Origin: Oscillospiraceae bacterium
GTDB lineage: Bacteria; Bacillota; Clostridia; Oscillospirales; Oscillospiraceae
Assembly: GCA_017538965.1 (NCBI GenBank)
Contig: JAFYHU010000080.1
Coordinates: 225,273-289,272 of the forward strand
Direction of reading: 5' to 3'
Length of the DNA: 64,000 nucleotides
In this document: one piece after another, positions 35,530-44,209 of the stretch
How positions within the stretch are numbered: the first letter of the stretch is position 1
How the letters are laid out: each line of letters begins with the position of its first letter
Notes under the pieces: model-generated
The model's input: the letters and a program-made list of their open reading frames with translations, nothing else
What the model was told of the DNA's origin: nothing
Database searches by the model: none
Position numbers and translations under genes: made by a program

Positions 35530-36195
35530 ATGAAAGAAAACCGCATGTCTGCCCGCTACCTCGCATCCACGGCGATGTTCGCCGCGGTCTCGTTCGTCGC
35601 CGTCCTGGTCAGCAAGGTGATTCCGAATGTCGCCGGCTTCCTGAGCTACGAACCGAAAGACGCCTTCATCGTCATCGCCGGTCTGATTTACGGACCGATG
35701 ACGAGCGTCTTCATCTCGCTGATCGTCTCTCTGATCGAGATGCTCACCATCAGCTCCACCGGCCCTTACGGCCTGCTGATGAACGTTGTTTCTACCTGCG
35801 CCTTCGCGGTCCCGGCCGCCTGGTTCTATCAGCGGCACCGCACCCAGAAGGACGCGGTCATCGGCCTCGTGTTCGGCGTTCTGACGATGGCCGTCGCCAT
35901 GGTGCTCTGGAACTATATCATCACGCCCTTCTACATGGGCGTGCCGCGGGAAACCGTCGCCAAGATGCTGCTGCCGGTCTTCCTGCCCTTCAACCTCGTC
36001 AAGGGCGGCCTGAACGCGGCCCTGACCCTGCTGCTCTACAAGCCCATCGTCGGCGCCCTGCGCTCCGCCCATCTGGCCGAGCCCTCCAAGAGCGGAAAGC
36101 AGAAGGGGAGCTTCAGCATCGGCTTTACCCTGTTTTCTCTCGCCGTGCTCGTCACCTTCGTCCTGCTTCTGCTCGTTCTGATCGGCGTGATATAA
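35530..36195 (+). CDS. ribU: Riboflavin ECF transporter substrate-binding subunit RibU
   Basis: The 221-residue membrane protein has about six hydrophobic segments and the ECF S-component N-terminal pattern (MSARYLASTAMFAAVSFV) for docking to EcfT. SYEPKDAFIVIAGLIYGP and TISSTGPYGLLMN match RibU. It should bind riboflavin outside and import it with the shared EcfAAT module, which is not in this window. The FMN riboswitch upstream fixes the substrate with good confidence. ATG 35530 follows GGAGGGG. Confidence 0.94.
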   Translation: MKENRMSARYLASTAMFAAVSFVAVLVSKVIPNVAGFLSYEPKDAFIVIAGLIYGPMTSVFISLIVSLIEMLTISSTGPYGLLMNVVSTCAFAVPAAWFYQRHRTQKDAVIGLVFGVLTMAVAMVLWNYIITPFYMGVPRETVAKMLLPVFLPFNLVKGGLNAALTLLLYKPIVGALRSAHLAEPSKSGKQKGSFSIGFTLFSLAVLVTFVLLLLVLIGVI

Positions 36196-36202
36196 AAAAG
36201 CC

Positions 36203-36231
36203 TTGACAATCCGGGCGGTTTCGGCTATCAT
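36203..36231 (+). promoter_or_regulatory. Promoter of the aromatic amino-acid operon
   Basis: -35 TTGACA, 17-nt spacer, -10 TATCAT, 27 nt before the leader peptide ATG. Confidence 0.88.
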
Positions 36232-36258
36232 ACATCCAGTTTCTTTTTGGAGGAAGCC

Positions 36259-36315
36259 ATGAGAGCATACCGCTACGCCGCATATTCTTATTCCTATACC
36301 GATTTTCTTCGGTGA
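36259..36315 (+). CDS. Tyr-rich leader peptide of the aromatic operon
   Basis: A GGAGG site precedes an 18-codon frame encoding MRAYRYAAYSYSYTDFLR: five Tyr in ten residues, plus one Phe near the end. A perfect terminator hairpin follows 41 nt after its stop, and DAHP synthase comes next. This is the textbook layout of ribosome-stalling attenuation: scarce charged tRNA-Tyr would stall the ribosome on the leader and favour antitermination. Confidence 0.88.
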   Translation: MRAYRYAAYSYSYTDFLR

Positions 36316-36356
36316 GGATAATTTGTGGCGCAAAGACGGGCTGATTCAGAACATTT

Positions 36357-36384
36357 GCCGCACAGGTTATCCTGTGCGGCTTTT
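36357..36384 (+). terminator. Attenuator terminator of the aromatic operon
   Basis: Stem GCCGCACAGG-TTAT-CCTGTGCGGC followed by TTTTGCG. The segment GTGGCGCAAA (36325-36334) can pair, with two central mismatches, to TTTGCCGCAC (36354-36363), a candidate antiterminator covering the left arm. Confidence 0.88.
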
Positions 36385-36407
36385 GCGTTTGCGGGAGGTT
36401 TAACAGG

Positions 36408-37409
36408 ATGATTGTCGTATTGAAACACGGAGTTCCGGAGGAAAAGAAGGCCCAGCTGATGAGCTGGCTCGAAGGGCAGGGCCTGCGCCTGCACATCTCG
36501 AACGGGGAGTACCAGACCGTCATCGGCTTGATCGGCGACGTGAGCGGGGTTGATTTTGACCTGGTCAGCAGCCTTGAGATCGTCGATTCGGTCAAGCGCG
36601 TGACCGAGCCCTTCAAGTGCTGCAACCGGAAGTTCCACCCCGATGACATGATCGTCGAGGTCGGCGATGTGAAGGTCGGCGGCGGCCATTTCGTCATGAT
36701 CGCGGGTCCCTGCTCGGTCGAGTCGGAAGAGCAGATCGTCACCGTGGCCCGCGCGGTCAAGGCCGCGGGCGCTCAGATGCTGCGCGGCGGCGCCTTCAAA
36801 CCGAGGACCTCGCCCTATGATTTTGCCGGGCTCAAGGCCGAAGGGCTCGAGCTGCTGCGGATCGCCCGGAAGGAGACGGGCCTTCCCATTGTGACGGAGC
36901 TCATGAACATCAACGACCTGCCGCTCTTCGAGGACGTCGATGTCATTCAGATCGGCGCCCGCAACATGCAGAACTTTGACCTCCTGCGCGAGATGGGCAT
37001 GCTCGACAAGCCCATTCTGCTCAAGCGCGGACTCGCCAACACGCTCAAGGAGCTGCTGATGAGCGCCGAATACATCATGGCCAGCGGCAACGAGCGCGTA
37101 ATTCTCTGCGAGCGCGGCATCCGCACCTTCTCGGACTATACGCGCAACACCCTGGACCTCTCCGCCGTCCCGATGCTGCATCAGATGACCCATCTGCCCG
37201 TCATCGTCGATCCCAGCCACGCGACCGGCAACGCGAAGCTCGTCCCGCCCATGGCGCTGGCGGCCACCGCCGGCGGTGCGGACGGCCTGATCATCGAAGT
37301 CCATAACGATCCCATCCACGCGCTCTGCGACGGGGCGCAGTCTCTTCGGCCCGAGGACTTTGCCGCGCTGGCCGAAAAAGTGCGGGCCATCCGCGAGGTG
37401 GTCGCGTGA
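36408..37409 (+). CDS. aroF: 3-deoxy-7-phosphoheptulonate (DAHP) synthase, type I-beta with N-terminal regulatory domain
   Basis: The 333-residue enzyme condenses phosphoenolpyruvate and erythrose 4-phosphate, the first shikimate step. Residues 1-65 form the ferredoxin-like/ACT-like regulatory domain seen in Thermotoga-type enzymes. The barrel has [22 protein letters not shown] (about 124-136), LLKRG and VDPSHATG. The N-terminal domain is where Tyr or Phe feedback acts in relatives. A GGGAGG site precedes the ATG and the attenuator lies upstream. Its stop overlaps tyrA (GTGA). Confidence 0.96.
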   Translation: MIVVLKHGVPEEKKAQLMSWLEGQGLRLHISNGEYQTVIGLIGDVSGVDFDLVSSLEIVDSVKRVTEPFKCCNRKFHPDDMIVEVGDVKVGGGHFVMIAGPCSVESEEQIVTVARAVKAAGAQMLRGGAFKPRTSPYDFAGLKAEGLELLRIARKETGLPIVTELMNINDLPLFEDVDVIQIGARNMQNFDLLREMGMLDKPILLKRGLANTLKELLMSAEYIMASGNERVILCERGIRTFSDYTRNTLDLSAVPMLHQMTHLPVIVDPSHATGNAKLVPPMALAATAGGADGLIIEVHNDPIHALCDGAQSLRPEDFAALAEKVRAIREVVA

Positions 37410-38242
37410 GCCGGGTCGGCATCGTCGGCCTCGGGCTGATCGGCGGCAGCTTTGCCAAGGCCTATCACGCAGCCGGCTGGGAAGTTCTGGCGAAGAACCG
37501 TTCGAAGTCCGTGCTGGACTATGCCTGCCTCTGCGGCGACGTGGACGGCGAACTGACGGAAGAGAACGTCTCCTCCTGCGACCTCGTCCTTGTGACGATC
37601 TATCCGGAGGCCGCGATCCAAAGCATCCGGGAACTGGCGCCCTATTTCGGCGAAAAGCCGATCGTCATCGACTGCTGCGGCACCAAGCGCGTCGTCTGCG
37701 AAGCCTGTTTCCCGATCGCCGAAGAATACGGCTTTATCTATCTGGGCGGCCATCCCATGGCCGGCACCCAGTACTCCGGCTACAAGTACGCCCGTGCCAA
37801 TCTCTATAAAAACGCCCCGATGGTCATCGTTCCGCCGAATTTCGACGATATCTTCCTGCTTGAGAAGGTCAAACACCTGCTCGAACCCGCCGGCTTCAGC
37901 CGCGTCTCGGTCACAACGGCCGACCGTCATGACGAGATGATTGCCTTCACCTCCCAGCTGGCCCATATCGTCTCAAACGCCTACGTCAAGAGCCCCACTG
38001 CGCGCCTGCACCACGGCTTCTCGGCCGGCAGCTACAAGGACCTGACCCGCGTCGCCTGGCTGAACGCCCCGATGTGGTCCGAGCTCTTTCTCGAAAACCG
38101 GGACTGCCTGATCCGCGAGGTGGACACCATTATTGCAAACCTCACGGCCTATCGCGACGCGATGGAAAACGAAGACGGCGAAACGCTGACTGCCCTGCTC
38201 GCGGAGGGCAAGCGGATCAAAGAAGAGGTTGACGGACGATGA
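37406..38242 (+). CDS. tyrA: Prephenate dehydrogenase
   Basis: The 278-residue enzyme oxidatively decarboxylates prephenate to 4-hydroxyphenylpyruvate for tyrosine synthesis. It has the Rossmann motif [14 protein letters not shown], the substrate-site [16 protein letters not shown] (about residues 115-130) and a helical dimerisation half ending with the [16 protein letters not shown] motif. It is a stand-alone TyrA, without the C-terminal ACT domain or a fused chorismate mutase. The GTG start overlaps the aroF stop. It has no competing pheA in the operon, which together with the Tyr-rich leader points to tyrosine as controlling end product. Confidence 0.94.
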   Translation: MSRVGIVGLGLIGGSFAKAYHAAGWEVLAKNRSKSVLDYACLCGDVDGELTEENVSSCDLVLVTIYPEAAIQSIRELAPYFGEKPIVIDCCGTKRVVCEACFPIAEEYGFIYLGGHPMAGTQYSGYKYARANLYKNAPMVIVPPNFDDIFLLEKVKHLLEPAGFSRVSVTTADRHDEMIAFTSQLAHIVSNAYVKSPTARLHHGFSAGSYKDLTRVAWLNAPMWSELFLENRDCLIREVDTIIANLTAYRDAMENEDGETLTALLAEGKRIKEEVDGR

Positions 38243-39321
38243 AGAACTTTGTCATTCCCGTCCATGCCACTTCCGGGAGCTATGAGGTCAAGGTCGGTTC
38301 CGGCCTGCTGCCGACGCTCGGAAGCGAGATGAAGAGCCTTGGACTCTCCGGCCGCTGCGTCGTCGTCTCGGGCGAAAACGTCTTTCCGATCTACGGACAG
38401 ACCGTTTTGAAAAGCCTGCGGGAGGCCGGATTCCGGACCGATTCCGTTGCTTTTCCGGCCGGTGAGAACACCAAGAGTCTCGAGCGCTACGGGGAACTGA
38501 TGAACTTCCTGACGAAGAAGCAGCTCAGCCGCAGCGACTGCCTCGTCGCGCTCGGCGGCGGCGTGACCGGGGATCTGACCGGCTTCGCCGCGGCGACCTA
38601 TCAGCGCGGCATCCGCTTCGTGCAGGTCCCGACGACGCTGCTCGCCGCGGTCGATTCCTCCGTCGGCGGCAAGACTGCGATCAATCTGCCCGCGGCCAAG
38701 AATCAGGTCGGCGCCTTTTACCAGCCCCGCCTGGTGCTCTGCGACACCGATACCCTGAAGACCCTGCCCGAACGCGAAAAGCGCGCGGGCCTTGCCGAGG
38801 TCATCAAGATGGCCGTGCTCGCCGATCCCGATCTCTTTGACCTGCTGCAGCGCCTCGACCCTTCAATCCCGCCTGACGCCCTGCCCGAAGCCATCGAGGC
38901 CTGCGTCCGCATGAAAGCGGAGATCGTCGAGGAGGACGAGCGCGACCTCGGAAAACGCCGCCTGCTGAATCTCGGGCACAGCTTCGGCCATGCCGTCGAG
39001 CAGAAGAGCGGCTATGCGCTGCTGCACGGCGAGGCCGTTGCCGTCGGGATCGCGATGGCCTGCCGTGCCGCGGCCCATCTCGGCATGCTGGATGAAGGAA
39101 GCCTTGCCGCGATCATCGAGCTGCTGCAGCGTTTCGGCCTTCCGACCGAGACCGAATACAGCGCCGAAGACCTGTTTTCGATCCTGCTGCTGGACAAGAA
39201 GATCGCCGACGGGAAAATGCACCTTGTCCTGCCGAAGTCCATCGGCTGGTGCGAGATCGTCCCGGTCTCGAGGGACGAGCTGCGCCATCTGCTGGCCGCC
39301 GCCTGCGGGGAAGAAGCATGA
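38239..39321 (+). CDS. aroB: 3-dehydroquinate synthase
   Basis: This 360-residue Zn- and NAD-dependent enzyme converts DAHP to 3-dehydroquinate. Motifs present are LGGGVTGDLTGFAAATYQRG, DSSVGGKTAINLP (about 138-150), RAGLAEVIKMA, LGHSFGHAVE and LHGEAVAVG, which supply the metal-binding Glu and two His. Length is typical. It is coupled by ATGA overlaps to tyrA and aroA. Confidence 0.97.
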   Translation: MKNFVIPVHATSGSYEVKVGSGLLPTLGSEMKSLGLSGRCVVVSGENVFPIYGQTVLKSLREAGFRTDSVAFPAGENTKSLERYGELMNFLTKKQLSRSDCLVALGGGVTGDLTGFAAATYQRGIRFVQVPTTLLAAVDSSVGGKTAINLPAAKNQVGAFYQPRLVLCDTDTLKTLPEREKRAGLAEVIKMAVLADPDLFDLLQRLDPSIPPDALPEAIEACVRMKAEIVEEDERDLGKRRLLNLGHSFGHAVEQKSGYALLHGEAVAVGIAMACRAAAHLGMLDEGSLAAIIELLQRFGLPTETEYSAEDLFSILLLDKKIADGKMHLVLPKSIGWCEIVPVSRDELRHLLAAACGEEA

Positions 39322-40610
39322 TGGAAAGCATGACGATGCAGCCCGGCCTTCGATTTGGCGAACTCAAGATCCCTTCCTCCAAGTCGCATGTCCACCGCTT
39401 GCTGATCGCGGCGGCGCTCGGGGAAGACCCGGTTTTCGTCCGCCTGCGCGGTCTGTCGGATGACATCCTCGCCACCGCGGCCTGCCTGCGGGCGATGGGG
39501 GCGGAGGTTTCCTGCACGGAAAGCGGCATCTCCGTTTCTCCGCCGGACAGATCGGGCGCACAGAAGGAGGAAGTGCTGCTGCCCTGCGGCGAGAGCGGCT
39601 CCACGCTCCGCTTTCTGCTCCCGGTGCTGGGCGCCTGCGGCATAAGCGGCTGCTTCCGGATGGAGGGAAGGCTGCCGGAGCGCCCGATGGGCGTTTTCGA
39701 GGACGAGCTGCGCCGCCATGGCATGAACATCCGAAGGGAAGGCTGCTTCCTGCATGCAGCGGGGAAGCTGACCGCGGGCGACTATTGCCTGCCCGGCAAC
39801 ATCTCCTCCCAGTATTTCAGCGGCCTGCTCTTTGCGCTGCCGCTGCTCGAAGGGGAGAGCCGCCTCCGGGCGGACGGCGTTCTCGAATCGGCAGCCTACA
39901 TCCGCATGACGGAAGCCGTGCTGAAAAGCGCCGGCATCCGCTTCGAGAAGCAGGGCACGGAATGGACGATTCCCGGCGGACAGCATTTTTGCCTGCCTGC
40001 AGACCTGCAGGCGGAAGGGGACTGGTCCAACGCCGCCTTCTTCCTCTGCCTGGGAGCGCTCTCGGAGAAGGGCGTTACGGTTCACGGCCTCCGGACCGAC
40101 TCCGTACAGGGAGACCGCGCCGTTCTGCAAGTACTGGAGACCTTCGGTGCGCGAGTCTCGGTCGAAGGCAGCAGCGTCTCGGTATGCGCGGGAGAGAAAA
40201 AGCCCTTTTCTCTGGACGCCTCCGGCGTTCCCGACCTTGTGCCCGTACTCAGCGTGCTTGCCTGCGCGGCGGAAGGGGAGAGCGTAATTGCCGGTGCCGC
40301 CCGCCTGCGCATGAAGGAATCGGACCGGATTCTCAGCACCGTGAAGCTGATCCGCGACCTCGGCGGCGAGGCGGGGGAAACATCGGACGGTCTGATCATC
40401 CGGGGTAGCGGGTCCCTCCGCGGCGGCACGGCCGACAGCTTTCACGATCACCGCATCGCCATGAGCGCGGCGGTGGCCGCGGCGCTCTGCCGCGAACGCG
40501 TCATCGTGCAGGACCCCTCCTGCGTTGAAAAATCCTATCCCGCCTTCTGGCAGGATTGGGAAAGGAGCCTCACATGTCAAGTACCTGGATCGGAAACACG
40601 CTTCGCCTGA
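39318..40610 (+). CDS. aroA: 3-phosphoshikimate 1-carboxyvinyltransferase (EPSP synthase)
   Basis: This 430-residue enzyme joins shikimate 3-phosphate with phosphoenolpyruvate. It shows IPSSKSHVHRLLIAAAL at the N-terminus (active-site Lys), GESGSTLRFLLPVL, the substrate-binding QYFSGLLFALPL and the C-terminal RMKESDR and HDHRIAMSAAVAA motifs. The core segments are somewhat divergent from E. coli AroA, as often in Clostridia. The start at 39318 overlaps the aroB stop; ATG 39321 is an alternative. Its 3' end overlaps aroC by 37 nt. Confidence 0.95.
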   Translation: MMESMTMQPGLRFGELKIPSSKSHVHRLLIAAALGEDPVFVRLRGLSDDILATAACLRAMGAEVSCTESGISVSPPDRSGAQKEEVLLPCGESGSTLRFLLPVLGACGISGCFRMEGRLPERPMGVFEDELRRHGMNIRREGCFLHAAGKLTAGDYCLPGNISSQYFSGLLFALPLLEGESRLRADGVLESAAYIRMTEAVLKSAGIRFEKQGTEWTIPGGQHFCLPADLQAEGDWSNAAFFLCLGALSEKGVTVHGLRTDSVQGDRAVLQVLETFGARVSVEGSSVSVCAGEKKPFSLDASGVPDLVPVLSVLACAAEGESVIAGAARLRMKESDRILSTVKLIRDLGGEAGETSDGLIIRGSGSLRGGTADSFHDHRIAMSAAVAAALCRERVIVQDPSCVEKSYPAFWQDWERSLTCQVPGSETRFA

Positions 40611-41635
40611 GCCTCTTCGGCCAGAGCCACAGCGCCGCCGTCGGCATGACGCTGGACGGTCTGCCCGCCGGGCTGGCCGTGGATGCGGAACGGCTGCAGG
40701 CCTTTCTGAACCGCCGCGCGCCGGGCCGGAACGCCTGGTCCACCGCGAGGCGCGAGGAAGACGTGCCCGAGTTCCTCTGCGGGCTGAAGGACGGCTTCAC
40801 CTGCGGCGCGCCGCTGACGGCGATCATCCGCAACAACAACACTCGCTCTCAAGATTATGTAAACCTGAAGACGCTGCCCCGGCCCGGCCATGCCGACTAC
40901 GCGGCAAACCTGCGTTATCAGGGCTTTCAGGACGCCTCCGGCGGCGGTCATTTTTCCGGCCGCCTGACCGCCCCCCTCTGTGTTGCGGGCGGCATCCTGC
41001 TGCAGGAGCTGCAGCGCCGCGGTGTCTCCGTCATGGCGCGCATCGTGCAGATCGGCTCTGTCCGGGACGACAGCGCCTTCTCCGGATCGGTTTCCGAAAA
41101 AACCTTCCCGGCTTCGGACGACGAGGCCGATGCCCGGATGCAGGAAGCTATCCTCCGGGCGAAGGAGGAGGGCGATTCCCTCGGCGGCATCATCGAATGC
41201 GTCATCACGGGCTTTCCCGGCGGGCTCGGCTCGCCCATCTTCGACGGCATCGAGAGCAGGCTCGCGCAGATGCTGTTCGCGATCCCGGCCGTAAAGGGCA
41301 TCGAATTCGGTGCCGGATTCCGGGCCGCATCCCTGAAGGGCAGCGAGAACAACGATCCCTTCTGCGTGAACGCGGAGGGGAAGATCGCGACGGTTTCCAA
41401 CAATGCGGGCGGCCTGCTCGGAGGAATATCGATCGGGACGCCGATCGTCTTCCGCCTCGCCGTCAAACCGACGCCTTCGATCGCCAAAGCACAACAGAGC
41501 GTGAACCTCGAGACCCTGCAGCCCGAGACGCTGCGGATTCAGGGGCGCCACGATCCCTGCATCGTGCCGCGCGCGGTGCCCGTGGCCGAAGCCGCGGCTG
41601 CCCTCGTTCTCTTTGATCTTCTTCTGGAGGGATGA
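40574..41635 (+). CDS. aroC: Chorismate synthase
   Basis: This 353-residue FMN-dependent enzyme eliminates phosphate from EPSP to give chorismate. Family signatures are LFGQSHSAAVGMTLDGLPAG at the N-terminus, RPGHADYAANLRY, DASGGGHFSGR (about 121-131) and a late GISIGTPIVFRLAVKPTPSI. The start at 40574 follows AAAGGAG and matches family N-termini; it lies inside the end of aroA. The stop overlaps the next start (ATGA). Confidence 0.97.
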   Translation: MSSTWIGNTLRLSLFGQSHSAAVGMTLDGLPAGLAVDAERLQAFLNRRAPGRNAWSTARREEDVPEFLCGLKDGFTCGAPLTAIIRNNNTRSQDYVNLKTLPRPGHADYAANLRYQGFQDASGGGHFSGRLTAPLCVAGGILLQELQRRGVSVMARIVQIGSVRDDSAFSGSVSEKTFPASDDEADARMQEAILRAKEEGDSLGGIIECVITGFPGGLGSPIFDGIESRLAQMLFAIPAVKGIEFGAGFRAASLKGSENNDPFCVNAEGKIATVSNNAGGLLGGISIGTPIVFRLAVKPTPSIAKAQQSVNLETLQPETLRIQGRHDPCIVPRAVPVAEAAAALVLFDLLLEG

Positions 41636-43134
41636 ACATGGATTTAGCCGACTGCAGAAAACAGCTGGACGAAATCGACGCCGAAATCCTCTCTCTCTTT
41701 GTCCGGCGTATGGATATCGCCGCCGTGATCGCCGCATGGAAGAAAGAAAACGGATTTCCGGTTCTGGATGCCGCCAGGGAAGCGGAGAAGCTGGACACGC
41801 TCTCCGGCCTGGCTCCGGAAGCGCTCGACGGGGAAGTCCGGGCGCTGTTTTCCAAAATCATGGAGCTTTCCCGCGGGGTGCAGACCCGCATCCTGAACGG
41901 GGAGAAAGCCGAAAAAGCGAAATGCGGCCTGCTCGGAGAAAAGCTCGGCCACAGCTATTCGCCCCAGATCCACGCACTTCTGGGGGATTATGAATATCTG
42001 CTCTACGAAAAAGCCCCCGAGGAGGTCGTGGACTTTGTCCGTCGCGGCGACTGGCACGGCCTGAACGTGACCATTCCCTACAAGAAGACGGTCATTCCTC
42101 TCTGCGACGAGCTCTCCGAAACCGCCTCCGCGATCGGCAGCGTGAACACCCTGCTCCGCCGTCCGGACGGCACGATCTTCGGAGACAACACGGACGCCTG
42201 CGGCTTCCGGCACATGCTGCGGAAGACGGGCTTCGAGCCCGCTGGGAAGAAAGCCCTGGTCTGCGGCACCGGCGGGGCATCCCTGACCGTCTGTGCGGTG
42301 CTGAACTCGCTCGGCGCCGAGGTGATTACGCTCTCCCGCAGCGGGGAGAATAACTACGCAAATCTCGACCGGCATCGGGACGCCTCCCTGCTGGTGAATG
42401 CGACGCCGCTCGGCATGTACCCGAAAAACGGCGCCCAGGCCGTCGATCTGCGCGATCTGCCGCAGCTGGAGGCGGTACTGGACGTGGTGTACAACCCGGC
42501 CCGGACGGCCCTTCTGCTGCAGGCGGAGGCGCTCAGCATTCCGCATGCCGGCGGCCTGAGCATGCTGGTTGCGCAGGCAAAGCGGGCGTCCGAGATCTTT
42601 CAGGGGAAGGACATCCCTGACAGCGAGACCGAGTGGATTACCGCGCTGCTCTCCCGGGAGATGCAGAACTGGATTCTGATCGGCATGCCCGGCTCCGGCA
42701 AGAGCACCGTCGGTCGCCTTTTGGCCGAAAAGCTGAACCGCCCCTATGTCGAGGCGGATGAAGAGATCGAGAAGCAGGCCGGCATGTCCATCCCCGAGAT
42801 CTTCCGTCTGGAAGGTGAGGAGGGCTTCCGAAAACGCGAAACCAAAGTCCTTCGGGAACTGGGCAAGCGCTCGGGCATCGTCCTCTCCACCGGCGGCGGC
42901 TGCGTCACCCGTGAGGAGAATTACCCGCTTCTGCATCAGAACGGCATCCTCATCCTGCTGACCCGAGACATCGACCGTCTCGCGCGGGAGGGCAGGCCGC
43001 TTTCGCAGGGGGCCGACCTGCACGCCATGGCAGCCGTACGCGGCCCGCTGTACCGGCGCTTTGCGGACATCACCGTTTCCAATGACCTCTCGCCCGACGA
43101 AACGGTCCGGGCCATTCTCGGGGAACTGTCATGA
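41632..43134 (+). CDS. aroE-aroK: Trifunctional chorismate mutase / shikimate dehydrogenase / shikimate kinase
   Basis: The 500-residue protein joins three enzymes in one open frame. Residues 1-88: AroQ-type chorismate mutase (RKQLDEIDAEILSLFVRRMD). About 95-335: AroE with GHSYSPQIH, NVTIPYKK (catalytic Lys), FGDNTDACGF (catalytic Asp) and nucleotide motif GTGGAS. About 345-500: AroK with P-loop GMPGSGKST, ADEEIEKQAG, FRKRETKVL and STGGGCV. The parts therefore cover steps 4 and 5 of the shikimate route and the first step after chorismate. All key residues look intact. ATG 41632 overlaps the aroC stop; ATG 41638 has better spacing from GGAGGG. Confidence 0.92.
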   Translation: MNMDLADCRKQLDEIDAEILSLFVRRMDIAAVIAAWKKENGFPVLDAAREAEKLDTLSGLAPEALDGEVRALFSKIMELSRGVQTRILNGEKAEKAKCGLLGEKLGHSYSPQIHALLGDYEYLLYEKAPEEVVDFVRRGDWHGLNVTIPYKKTVIPLCDELSETASAIGSVNTLLRRPDGTIFGDNTDACGFRHMLRKTGFEPAGKKALVCGTGGASLTVCAVLNSLGAEVITLSRSGENNYANLDRHRDASLLVNATPLGMYPKNGAQAVDLRDLPQLEAVLDVVYNPARTALLLQAEALSIPHAGGLSMLVAQAKRASEIFQGKDIPDSETEWITALLSREMQNWILIGMPGSGKSTVGRLLAEKLNRPYVEADEEIEKQAGMSIPEIFRLEGEEGFRKRETKVLRELGKRSGIVLSTGGGCVTREENYPLLHQNGILILLTRDIDRLAREGRPLSQGADLHAMAAVRGPLYRRFADITVSNDLSPDETVRAILGELS

Positions 43135-43460
43135 TCTGGTATTTTGTCGCCTATGCCGTTCTTATCAACCTGCTGACTTTCATCCTGTTCGGGATTGACA
43201 AGAAGCGGGCGAAACAGAACGAGGCCCTGATGAAGAAGCCGCGCGGGCGGGGGAAAAGCAAATCCGTCCCGCAGGGAAAGCCCGTCCGGCGCATTCCCGA
43301 GAAAACGCTCTTTGCCGCGGCCATCCTCGGCGGCAGCGTCGGCGCGATGATCGGCATGGCGGTCTTTCACCACAAGACCCTGCACCCGGCTTTTCGCTAC
43401 GGCATGCCGGCCATCCTGATCGTCCAGCTCATCGTCATCTGGATTGCACTCAGAGCATAA
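43131..43460 (+). CDS. DUF1294 membrane protein
   Basis: The 109-residue protein has three hydrophobic segments and the DUF1294 features FGIDKKRAKQNEALMK and RIPEKTLFAAAILGGSVGA, then HHKTLHPAF. The family's function is unknown. It overlaps the fusion gene by ATGA and closes the aromatic operon, but nothing in it suggests a role in aromatic metabolism. Confidence 0.85.
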   Translation: MIWYFVAYAVLINLLTFILFGIDKKRAKQNEALMKKPRGRGKSKSVPQGKPVRRIPEKTLFAAAILGGSVGAMIGMAVFHHKTLHPAFRYGMPAILIVQLIVIWIALRA

Positions 43461-43464
43461 TAAA

Positions 43465-43506
43465 CCGTGAGTTCGAAACCATCCTCACGTTAAACAAAAC
43501 TAAGGA
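43465..43506 (+). ncRNA. PreQ1-I riboswitch upstream of queT
   Basis: P1 stem CGTGAG (43466-43471) with CTCACG (43484-43489) encloses a TTCGAAACCATC loop. It is followed by an A-rich linker and ACTAAGGAG, as in the preQ1-I consensus, where the 3' tail folds back into the loop. The ligand-bound fold would bury the AAGGAG ribosome site, suggesting translational control. Confidence 0.75.
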
Positions 43507-43518
43507 GTAAAACCGCAT

Positions 43519-44013
43519 ATGAAAAACAAAAGCACTCTCTTTCTTGCGCAGGCGGCCATGATCGCCGCCCTCTACGTTGTGCTGACCTTTGTCTTCGCAC
43601 CGATTTCCTTCCGGGAGGTTCAGGTCCGCGTTGCCGAAGCCCTGACCATTCTCCCCGTGTTTACCCCGGCGGCCGTTCCGGGCCTCTTCATCGGATGCCT
43701 GCTCGCCAACGTTCTGGGCGGGGCGATGATCCCGGATGTGATCTTCGGCAGTCTCGCGACCCTGATCGGTGCCTTCTTCACCTGGAAGCTCCGCAGGGCT
43801 TCCCCGTATCTGGCCCCGATTCCGCCGATTCTGTCCAACACGCTGATCATTCCCTTCGTGCTGCGCTACGCCTACCTGATCGAAATGCCCATTCCGCTTA
43901 TGATGCTGACGATCTTTTTCGGCGAAGTGATCTCCTGCGGCCTTCTCGGCATCCTGCTGTATTTCGCGCTGGATAAGAAGAGAGACGCGATCTTTCGCAT
44001 TGACAACCATTAA
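43519..44013 (+). CDS. queT: Queuosine-precursor ECF transporter subunit QueT
   Basis: The 164-residue membrane protein has about five hydrophobic segments and QueT features REVQVRVAEALTILPVFTP and LIGCLLANVLGG-like segments (GLFIGCLLANVLGGAMIPD). It should import preQ1 or a related 7-deazaguanine through the shared ECF module. The preQ1-like riboswitch directly upstream supports this. It stands alone, with its own leader; no que synthesis genes are nearby, consistent with salvage. Confidence 0.9.
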   Translation: MKNKSTLFLAQAAMIAALYVVLTFVFAPISFREVQVRVAEALTILPVFTPAAVPGLFIGCLLANVLGGAMIPDVIFGSLATLIGAFFTWKLRRASPYLAPIPPILSNTLIIPFVLRYAYLIEMPIPLMMLTIFFGEVISCGLLGILLYFALDKKRDAIFRIDNH

Positions 44014-44017
44014 CGTG

Positions 44018-44046
44018 TGAGTCACGGGGACAGGTTCCTTGACTCA
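44018..44046. repeat. Hairpin with GGGGACAGGTT loop after queT
   Basis: TGAGTCA (44018-44024) and TGACTCA (44040-44046) enclose CGGGGACAGGTTCCT. No T-tract follows directly. The motif resembles the GGGGACGGTT inverted repeat at 48.3 kb. Confidence 0.6.
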
Positions 44047-44066
44047 TAATCAAACTTGTTGCTGCA

Positions 44067-44097
44067 GCCTCACTCGGAAACGGATGAGGCTTTTTTT
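44067..44097 (+). terminator. Terminator after queT
   Basis: GCCTCA/TGAGGC with inner TCCG pairing, followed by seven T. Confidence 0.85.
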
Positions 44098-44209
44098 ACC
44101 TTTCTCCGCGCAGGCGTTTTAAACTGTCCTGCGGAAATAGTGAAAAAACTTTCAACCCGATGAGATATCCGCTCTCAAATCCATAGATATAGGGTGAGGC
44201 GGAAAGGAA

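Noticed and set aside
36203-36407. T-box leader before the aromatic operon
   Set aside because: No T-box core sequence or specifier stem is visible. A Tyr-rich leader peptide plus terminator explains the region better.
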